Source: Bacteroidales bacterium (GTDB lineage Bacteria > Bacteroidota > Bacteroidia > Bacteroidales > Muribaculaceae). From it: 7,106 nucleotides of DNA. Within the stretch, counting starts at the first letter, position 1. Each line of letters starts with the position of its first letter. The notes beneath the pieces were generated by a model that did not search any database, was not told the DNA's origin, and saw only the letters and a list, made by a program, of their open reading frames with translations. Position numbers and translations under genes: made by a program. Positions 1 to 3,657 of the stretch are shown one piece after another. The stretch lies in contig CAAFXX010000202.1 in the NCBI GenBank assembly GCA_900767075.1, positions 1 to 7,106 of the forward strand, read 5' to 3'.

Positions 1-2
1 AT

Positions 3-76
3 GCTTCAATAGCTCAGTTGGTTAGAGCACCTGACTGTTAATCAGGGGGTCGTTGGTTCAAGCCCATCTTGAAGCG
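3..76 (+). tRNA. tRNA-Asn (anticodon GUU), copy 1
   Basis: A full cloverleaf can be folded by eye. The 7-bp acceptor stem is GCTTCAA with TTGAAGC, followed by discriminator G76. The D stem is GCTC with GAGC, and the anticodon stem is CCTGA with TCAGG. The loop CTGTTAA puts anticodon GTT at 37-39, which reads the asparagine codons AAC and AAU. The T loop is TTCAAGC. The T stem, GTTGG against CCATC, has one T-T mismatch (53 with 67), which is unusual but is repeated exactly in copy 2. CCA is not encoded after G76 and would have to be added by the CCA-adding enzyme. The gene lies at the window edge, so its promoter, and any further copies to the left, cannot be seen. Confidence 0.95.
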
Positions 77-88
77 CAAAAAACAAAT

Positions 89-162
89 GCTTCAATAGCT
101 CAGTTGGTTAGAGCACCTGACTGTTAATCAGGGGGTCGTTGGTTCAAGCCCATCTTGAAGCG
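89..162 (+). tRNA. tRNA-Asn (anticodon GUU), copy 2
   Basis: This is an exact copy of the tRNA at 3-76, with the anticodon GTT at 123-125 and the same T-T mismatch in the T stem. Only 12 bases separate the two mature tRNA sequences, so they are almost certainly cut from one transcript. The hairpin terminator at 189-215 begins 27 bases after this copy and likely ends that transcript. CCA is again not encoded. Confidence 0.95.
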
Positions 163-188
163 CAAGACATTAAAACGACAATAACGCG

Positions 189-215
189 AAAGCTTTGCCT
201 TCAGGGCAAAGCTTT
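189..215 (+). terminator. Rho-independent terminator of the tRNA-Asn unit
   Basis: A perfect 11-bp stem, AAAGCTTTGCC (189-199) with GGCAAAGCTTT (205-215), has a 5-base loop. On the + strand it is followed by a T-rich run (TTATTTTATTATATTTTTTT), as expected for terminating the tRNA transcript. On the minus strand the stem is followed by CGCG after only three T, so it is a poor terminator for rsgA, which converges on it and stops at 243. Confidence 0.85.
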
Positions 216-242
216 TTATTTTATTATATTTTTTTCGGCCGG

Positions 243-1211
243 TCAGAACGGCTTGCGGTATTTGTCCTCGCCGGCGAGTTCTTCCAGAATAGACAGGTAT
301 GAGGCATAGCGACTTTCTGCTATCTCATGGTTCTCGACAGCCGGAACCACGGCGCAGCCGGGGTCGCCCGTATGCTTGCAGTCGCCGTAACGGCACTCCT
401 TCCCTTTCTCGAAGATATCCCTGAAATAATGCGACACCTCCGAAGGCTTGAAATCGATGCTTCCGAAGCCTTTCACTCCGGGAATGTCGATAAGCTCTCC
501 TCCTCCGGGCAACGGAATCATTTCAGAAAAGGTTGTCGTGTGGGTGCCGGTATGATGGATGTCCGACACACGTCCTGTCCGGAGATCGGCTCCCGGCACA
601 AGGGCGTTTATCAACGATGATTTGCCCACACCGCTGTTTCCGGCAAGAAGTGTCGTTTTGTCATGGAATATTTCAAGGAGACGTTCGATGCCGTCGCCGT
701 TGACAGTCGAAGTGAACACGACCTCATAGCCAAGCGATGTGTAGAGATTGCGCATCCCCTCGGCAAGTTCTTTGTCGATATCGTCCCACAGGTCCTCCTT
801 GTTGATCACGATCATTGCCGGCACACCGTATGCTTCCGCGGTGGCAAGAAAGCGGTCGATGAAAGTGGTCGACGTAGCCGGCTCGCGGAGGGATATCACG
901 AGAGCAGCAAGATCAAGATTGGCGGCAAGAATGTGCGACTCCTTCGACAGATTCGATGCACGGCGGATTATGTAATTCCTGCGTGGAAGTATTTCCGTGA
1001 TATAATCGGCGTCGTCAGCCGCCTTTGAAACCACTACATGGTCGCCGGTGGCGACAGGATTGGTGGTGCGTATTCCCCTGATACGGAAATTACCCTTTAT
1101 GCGGCAGGGAACCAAATCCCCGTTGTCAAGGCGCACTATATATGCACTGCCGGTGTTGCGGACGACTGTTCCGCGGAGCTCCGATTTAAAATTCTCTTTA
1201 ACCTTCTTCAT
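243..1211 (-). CDS. rsgA: Small ribosomal subunit biogenesis GTPase RsgA (YjeQ family)
   Basis: RsgA binds the nearly finished 30S subunit and uses GTP hydrolysis to help late maturation around the decoding centre. The product is 322 aa, close to the usual family length. An N-terminal OB-fold (about 10-75) is followed by a circularly permuted GTPase domain, shown by the motif order. G4 NKED (137-140) comes first, then the P-loop GNSGVGKS (191-198), a G2 threonine run near 224-227, and G3 as DIPG (242-245). The C-terminal zinc finger has the ligands C273, C278, H280 and C286. The start at ATG 1211 is preferred over an upstream in-frame start at 1253, because residues before MKKVKENFK do not belong to the OB-fold and the OB strand starts about 10 residues later. 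The gene is divergent from the winged-helix gene. I found no clean consensus promoter or strong terminator of its own. Confidence 0.96.
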   Translation of the reverse strand: MKKVKENFKSELRGTVVRNTGSAYIVRLDNGDLVPCRIKGNFRIRGIRTTNPVATGDHVVVSKAADDADYITEILPRRNYIIRRASNLSKESHILAANLDLAALVISLREPATSTTFIDRFLATAEAYGVPAMIVINKEDLWDDIDKELAEGMRNLYTSLGYEVVFTSTVNGDGIERLLEIFHDKTTLLAGNSGVGKSSLINALVPGADLRTGRVSDIHHTGTHTTTFSEMIPLPGGGELIDIPGVKGFGSIDFKPSEVSHYFRDIFEKGKECRYGDCKHTGDPGCAVVPAVENHEIAESRYASYLSILEELAGEDKYRKPF

Positions 1212-1330
1212 TGCGACTGCAAAATAAATGAATTGTGCCCAAAAATCTAACAAAATCAGCCAAAGAATTGTTAATATTAAAGAAAATAATAGAAAATAAG
1301 GTGCAAATTTGCTGAAAATAAGCAGTATAT

Positions 1331-1391
1331 TTTGAAATTAAATAAATTTTGCAGAACTTTGCAGTATCAAAACACCTGATTATTATTTTCG
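1331..1391 (+). promoter_or_regulatory. Candidate promoter region of the winged-helix gene (two alternatives)
   Basis: Two imperfect matches to the Bacteroidetes promoter pattern are seen. The first has TTTG at 1331-1334, a 19-bp spacer and GAACTTTG at 1354-1361 (one mismatch to TAnnTTTG), giving a leader of about 60 bases. The second has TTTG at 1358-1361, a 22-bp spacer and TATTTTCG at 1384-1391 (one mismatch), giving a leader of about 35 bases. Neither is exact, and the region is AT-rich, so chance matches are possible. Confidence 0.35.
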
Positions 1392-1431
1392 TAAAGAAAG
1401 AACCATTTAAAAACAATTAAAGAATAAGACA

Positions 1432-1638
1432 ATGAACATCGAATCAATTGGAACCTGGGCCGGTGAAGTTTATAAAGCGCTTGAATCATCGGATGTACGC
1501 ATGCTTGGTTTGAAAGAGATTAAGAAAGCCACAAAGCTTAAGAAAGATGAGATCATGGCTGCCCTTGGCTGGCTCGGCCGCGAGGGTAAGATTGTCATCA
1601 CCGAGGATGACAAGGACATCATCGTAAATCTCATTTGA
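1432..1638 (+). CDS. Small winged-helix-turn-helix domain protein (DUF2582-like)
   Basis: The 68-aa product is a single winged-helix domain. It has a first helix around 8-20, then a GLKEIKKATKLKKDEIMAAL stretch (26-45) that fits helix 2, turn and recognition helix, then GWLGREGKIVI and a final strand DIIVNLI that fit the wing hairpin. From memory it matches the DUF2582 / winged-helix family of about 65-70 aa found in archaea and Bacteroidetes, whose function is not established. There is no signal peptide, cysteine or second domain, so it is cytoplasmic and could bind nucleic acid or a protein. It is a single-gene transcription unit: divergent from rsgA on its left and ending at the terminator 1657-1698. 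The start region is A-rich without a Shine-Dalgarno sequence. Family assignment is fairly sure; biological role is unknown. Confidence 0.85.
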   Translation: MNIESIGTWAGEVYKALESSDVRMLGLKEIKKATKLKKDEIMAALGWLGREGKIVITEDDKDIIVNLI

Positions 1639-1656
1639 TCACACCGATTATCTGAA

Positions 1657-1698
1657 AGAATAAAAAAGATGAAGCTTCCGCTTCATCTTTTTTATTCT
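1657..1698. terminator. Symmetric bidirectional terminator between convergent genes
   Basis: A perfect 19-bp inverted repeat (1657-1675 with 1680-1698) surrounds the tetraloop TTCC. The GC-containing core GATGAAGC/GCTTCATC is flanked by A6 on one side and T6 on the other, so either strand gives a hairpin followed by a T run. It starts 18 bases after the winged-helix stop (+) and lies about 110 bases beyond the lipoprotein stop (-), so it can serve both. Confidence 0.88.
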
Positions 1699-1720
1699 AT
1701 TGCTCGTATCTGCCCTATCC

Positions 1721-1783
1721 TATCGGGCATATCGGACTTATTGGGCTTATTGGGCATACCGCTCCTACAGCTCCAACCGCTCC
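1721..1783. repeat. Degenerate 9-nt tandem repeat, seven units
   Basis: Seven 9-base units run in register: TATCGGGCA, TATCGGACT, TATTGGGCT, TATTGGGCA, TACCGCTCC, TACAGCTCC and AACCGCTCC. A weaker eighth unit may follow to 1792, and partial units precede at about 1707. The units are alike within the left four and the right three, with a shift in sequence in the middle. Because the period is a multiple of three, every frame shows a 3-residue periodicity (for example Tyr-Arg/Trp-Ala/Ser on the + strand), but I do not regard it as coding. It lies between the lipoprotein stop and the shared terminator, so it would be in the 3' untranslated part of the lipoprotein mRNA. Confidence 0.8.
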
Positions 1784-1805
1784 TACCCTTGGTGCTCCTG
1801 TTGCC

Positions 1806-2318
1806 TTATTCCAGCATCCCTTTTATTTCCTCAAGATGGCTCATCGCCTCCTGTGGAGTATAGGGCAGCTGTTGCCATCCGGCGACACGCGCCCCGGGGA
1901 TTATAGCCGCCTTCAGCTCCTCTGTTGTAGGCACCTGCTTCAGCTTCGAATATTCCTCGAAGGTATATCTTGTGAAGACCGAGCGGGGCGAGATACCCTG
2001 TCGGTTGAGATACCATCCGTTGCCGAGCGCCACCGGTTTCGATGCCTCGGAGATGTCGGAGGGATCCGGGAAATAGGCAAGTGAACCGTCGGCGTTGAGC
2101 GTGACAGCTACGTTATCGGCATAGTCGCCGCTCATTTTGAAAGCCGAGGCTTTCAGGACGGTTCTGGTCGGTCCGAAACCCAATACGGCGGGCTTCAGGA
2201 TCTGCACGCCCTGTTGAACAGTCATGCCCTCCTCAGGCGATACATTCTTTTTCGAGCACGACACTACGCCTAAGGCTATAGCCGCGCATATCGGCAATAT
2301 TATATTGTTCCTTTTCAT
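1806..2318 (-). CDS. Putative lipoprotein of unknown function
   Basis: The 170-aa product begins with a type II (lipoprotein) signal: MKRNN, a hydrophobic stretch (6-19), and lipobox V18-V19-S20-C21. Cleavage before Cys21 and lipidation are expected. The residues after the cysteine (SKKN) lack the acidic pattern reported for surface-exported Bacteroidetes lipoproteins, so a periplasm-facing anchor is more likely (inference). The mature part of about 150 residues has no motif I recognise. It contains a likely beta-rich segment (LKASAFKMSGDYADNVAVTL, 56-75), a GNGWYLNRQG turn, and a C-terminal half with helices (FEEYSKLKQ, TTEELKAAI, TPQEAMSHLEEIKGML). ATG 2318 is chosen over an in-frame TTG at 2336 because it gives a standard signal peptide. 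It is a single gene that converges on the winged-helix gene. I cannot assign a function. Confidence 0.85.
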   Translation of the reverse strand: MKRNNIILPICAAIALGVVSCSKKNVSPEEGMTVQQGVQILKPAVLGFGPTRTVLKASAFKMSGDYADNVAVTLNADGSLAYFPDPSDISEASKPVALGNGWYLNRQGISPRSVFTRYTFEEYSKLKQVPTTEELKAAIIPGARVAGWQQLPYTPQEAMSHLEEIKGMLE

Positions 2319-2361
2319 AATGGGCAAATTTAACAAAAAAATTTAAATTTAAGTCGCTTAC

Positions 2362-2399
2362 ACCAATTTAATTATTAGAATTATTAAATAAGAATTGGT
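2362..2399. repeat. Inverted repeat in the AT-rich region upstream of the lipoprotein gene
   Basis: The arms ACCAATT (2362-2368) and AATTGGT (2393-2399) form a perfect 7-bp inverted repeat around a 24-base centre that is itself made of AATT/ATTATT-like segments. The palindrome GTTTAAAC follows at 2398-2405. It lies 44-81 bases before the lipoprotein start, in a 2319-2424 region that is otherwise AT-rich and featureless. It could be an operator or promoter-associated site. The sequence is so AT-rich that chance is also plausible. Confidence 0.3.
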
Positions 2400-2424
2400 T
2401 TAAACGTTTTAATATACAAAAATT

Positions 2425-2451
2425 AAGGAGCGGCCCGATGGGTCGCTCCTT
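2425..2451 (-). terminator. Rho-independent terminator of the rplU-rpmA operon
   Basis: A 12-bp stem (2425-2436 with 2440-2451, one G-T pair) has a 3-base loop. Its core is GGAGCG/CGCTCC. Read on the minus strand it is followed by TTAATTTTTG, a usable T run. It starts 31 bases after the rpmA stop. Confidence 0.85.
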
Positions 2452-2481
2452 TTACGGTGTTGATTTGTCGCTGATAATTGC

Positions 2482-2745
2482 TTAGTTAGCCGCTGCAGGC
2501 TCTACATTGATATAGCGACGTCCCTCTTTTCCGGTTGTAAATACAACTGTTCCGTCAACGAGGGCGAAGAGGGTGTGGTCCTTGCCCATACCCACATTGA
2601 GACCCGGATGATGCACTGTACCGCGCTGGCGTTTGATGATGTTGCCGGCTTTGCAGTGTGCGCCACCAAAGATCTTCACTCCAAGTCGTTTGCTTTCTGA
2701 TTCGCGGCCGTTCTTAGAACTACCGACACCTTTTTTATGTGCCAT
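2482..2745 (-). CDS. rpmA: 50S ribosomal protein L27 (bL27)
   Basis: bL27 sits near the peptidyl-transferase centre of the large subunit, with its N-terminal tail reaching toward the P-site tRNA. The 87-aa product is the usual length and is highly typical: MAHKKGVGSSKNGRESESK at the start, the family signature GNIIKRQRG (34-42), HHPG (45-48) and GKDHTLFAL (54-62). The N-terminus starts directly at MAHKKG, without the cleaved extension known from Firmicutes L27. The C-terminus ends in a short Ala-rich tail. The gene follows rplU by 15 bases and is the last of the operon, ended by the terminator at 2425-2451. Confidence 0.98.
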   Translation of the reverse strand: MAHKKGVGSSKNGRESESKRLGVKIFGGAHCKAGNIIKRQRGTVHHPGLNVGMGKDHTLFALVDGTVVFTTGKEGRRYINVEPAAAN

Positions 2746-2760
2746 ATCTGTGGGGTTGGA

Positions 2761-3084
2761 TTAAGCGTTTACAATTTTTTTGATTAACACCTGAGTGAAC
2801 TGCTGACGGTGACCGTTCTTACGACGATAGCCTTTACGGCGTTTCTTCTTGAAGACGATTACCTTCTCGCCCTTTACAAGGGGTTTGAGAACTTCACATT
2901 CCACTTTAGCTCCTTCGACGGCAGGAGCTCCGACTTTCACGTCGCCGTCGGCATCGAGAAGAAGCACTTTGTCGAAGGTTACGCTTTCTCCCTCCTTGAC
3001 TTCGTCGCCGAGATGGTGAACATACAGGTATTTGCCTTCCTCGGCCTTGAACTGCTGTCCCTTGATTTCTACAATTGCGTACAT
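2761..3084 (-). CDS. rplU: 50S ribosomal protein L21 (bL21)
   Basis: bL21 is a 23S rRNA-binding protein of the large subunit. The 107-aa product is of standard length. It begins MYAIVEIKGQQFKAEEG and has the acidic strand-rich middle, then the basic family signature KKKRRKGYRRKNGHRQ (79-94), ending in a strand FTQVLIKKI. The ATG at 3084 is preceded by an A/T-only stretch with no Shine-Dalgarno, typical for Bacteroidetes. It is first in a two-gene operon with rpmA, an order conserved in very many bacteria. It is transcribed from the exact-consensus promoter at 3167-3198, with a leader of about 75 bases. Confidence 0.98.
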   Translation of the reverse strand: MYAIVEIKGQQFKAEEGKYLYVHHLGDEVKEGESVTFDKVLLLDADGDVKVGAPAVEGAKVECEVLKPLVKGEKVIVFKKKRRKGYRRKNGHRQQFTQVLIKKIVNA

Positions 3085-3160
3085 TTAATTTATTTATTTT
3101 AAATGGAAAACCGTTAGGCGGAGACTCACAAGCCTCTCTTTCCGAGCCATGGCGGCTAAA
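3085..3160 (-). promoter_or_regulatory. Leader of rplU-rpmA mRNA with two small hairpins
   Basis: The predicted promoter leaves about 75 untranslated bases. Two short hairpins can be drawn on the minus strand. One is a 6-bp stem with one G-U pair and a 4-base loop (3121-3126 with 3131-3136), and the other is a 4-bp AGCC/GGCT stem (3145-3148 with 3154-3157). This GC-richer block contrasts with the A/T-only 25 bases next to the start codon. Leaders that allow ribosomal-protein feedback are known for L21 in other phyla, but I do not recognise a known leader class here. Confidence 0.3.
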
Positions 3161-3166
3161 ACTCTG

Positions 3167-3198
3167 CAAAATTAATACATTAATTTGTTTTTACCAAA
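3167..3198 (-). promoter_or_regulatory. Consensus promoter of rplU-rpmA
   Basis: Read on the minus strand, TTTG (3195-3198) is followed by a 20-bp spacer and TAATTTTG (3167-3174), an exact match to the Bacteroidetes pattern TTTG / 19-21 bp / TAnnTTTG. Transcription should start near 3160. The -33 box is only 7 bp from the -33 box of the opposite rpsO promoter, so the two promoters interlock. Confidence 0.85.
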
Positions 3199-3215
3199 TA
3201 TTATTGCTAATTTTG
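3184..3215 (+). promoter_or_regulatory. Consensus promoter of rpsO
   Basis: TTTG (3184-3187), a 20-bp spacer and TAATTTTG (3208-3215) match the Bacteroidetes promoter pattern exactly. Transcription should start near 3222. It overlaps the divergent rplU promoter by 15 bp, and the two -7 elements are identical, being part of a perfect 10-bp inverted repeat (TGCAAAATTA 3165-3174, TAATTTTGCA 3208-3217). Confidence 0.85.
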
Positions 3216-3221
3216 CATCGC

Positions 3222-3319
3222 TTTTCAAGAAAAGTGGCTACGCCTGAGAGTCGAAGCAGAAGCTTTTTGAAGAAAAGTATTTATCTTTTATTTTTTAATA
3301 ACTTAAACCTCTCATTATC
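3222..3319 (+). promoter_or_regulatory. Leader of rpsO mRNA, about 98 bases
   Basis: The leader following the predicted start site is rather long for a single ribosomal-protein gene. Two weak hairpins are visible: CTTTT/AAAAG (3221-3225 with 3230-3234) and AAGC/GCTT (3254-3257 with 3262-3265, followed by TTT). The last 40 bases are almost only A and T before the start codon. S15 controls its own mRNA through different leader structures in several phyla, so this leader is a candidate. I do not recognise any described fold. Confidence 0.3.
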
Positions 3320-3595
3320 ATGCATCTTTCAGCAGAAGAAAAGAAAGAGATTTTCGAAACTTACGGCAACGGCGCAACAGACACAGGCAGCCCCGAAAGC
3401 CAGATTGCACTTTTCTCAAAGCGCATCTCACACCTCACCGAGCACCTTAAGCGGAACCACAAGGACCACGCCACAGCCCGCGCGCTGAAGGCTCTTGTAG
3501 GTCAACGCCGCAGCCTTCTCGATTACCTTATCCGCAAGGACATCAACCGCTACCGTGCCATCATCGCAAAGAAGGAACTCGGTATCCGTAAGTAA
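3320..3595 (+). CDS. rpsO: 30S ribosomal protein S15 (bS15)
   Basis: bS15 is a primary 16S rRNA-binding protein that organises the central domain and takes part in a bridge to the 50S subunit. The 91-aa product is close to the usual 89 and is typical along its whole length. It has a first helix SAEEKKEIFETYG (4-16), the family block DTGSPESQIALFSKRISHLT (21-40), EHLKRNHKDHATARAL (41-56), and the closing GQRRSLLDYLIRKDINRYR (61-79). The start at ATG 3320 is preceded by an A/T-rich leader without Shine-Dalgarno. It is a single-gene unit with its own promoter (3184-3215) and the terminator at 3609-3648. Confidence 0.98.
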   Translation: MHLSAEEKKEIFETYGNGATDTGSPESQIALFSKRISHLTEHLKRNHKDHATARALKALVGQRRSLLDYLIRKDINRYRAIIAKKELGIRK

Positions 3596-3608
3596 TCAAA
3601 ATCATGAT

Positions 3609-3648
3609 GAAATAAAAAAGGAAGCTTTTAAGCTTCCTTTTTTATTTC
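3609..3648. terminator. Symmetric bidirectional terminator between rpsO and the protease gene
   Basis: A perfect 19-bp inverted repeat (3609-3627 with 3630-3648) has a GGAAGCTT/AAGCTTCC core flanked by A6 and T6, so it is a hairpin plus T run on both strands. It starts 14 bases after the rpsO stop and lies 10 bases beyond the protease stop. Its architecture closely copies the terminator at 1657-1698. Confidence 0.9.
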
Positions 3649-3657
3649 CCTTTATTC

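Larger units (their letters stand above)
1..165 (+). repeat. Tandem duplication of the tRNA-Asn unit
   Basis: Bases 1-79 and 87-165 are identical, including two bases before and three bases after each mature tRNA. The repeat period is 86 bases. The perfect identity suggests a recent duplication or continuing gene conversion. The left end is cut by the window, so the array could be longer than two. Confidence 0.9.

Noticed and set aside
1..165. Integration site (att) at the tRNA genes
   Set aside because: The second tRNA copy is complete and followed by a terminator and housekeeping genes, and no integrase or tRNA-end direct repeat beyond the tandem copy is seen.
663..1028. Open + strand frames antisense to rsgA
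   Set aside because: RsgA coding on the other strand explains the sequence fully, and the antisense products have no recognisable features.
1212..1253. N-terminal extension of RsgA by 14 residues
   Set aside because: The extra residues do not fit the OB-fold start, and ATG 1211 gives a standard family N-terminus.
1669..1906. Small + strand reading frames over the 9-nt repeat and the lipoprotein gene
   Set aside because: They are by-products of the repeat period and of the antisense of the lipoprotein gene, with low-complexity products and no start signals.
2319..2336. TAAATTTG just before the lipoprotein ATG as its -7 promoter element
   Set aside because: It is an exact 8-base match, but there is no TTG at the right distance upstream and it would give an almost leaderless mRNA. 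In such AT-rich DNA it is likely chance.
2906..3169. Minus-strand frame shifted over rplU and its leader
   Set aside because: It reads rplU in the wrong frame, giving an Arg/Ser-rich product typical of a shadow frame.
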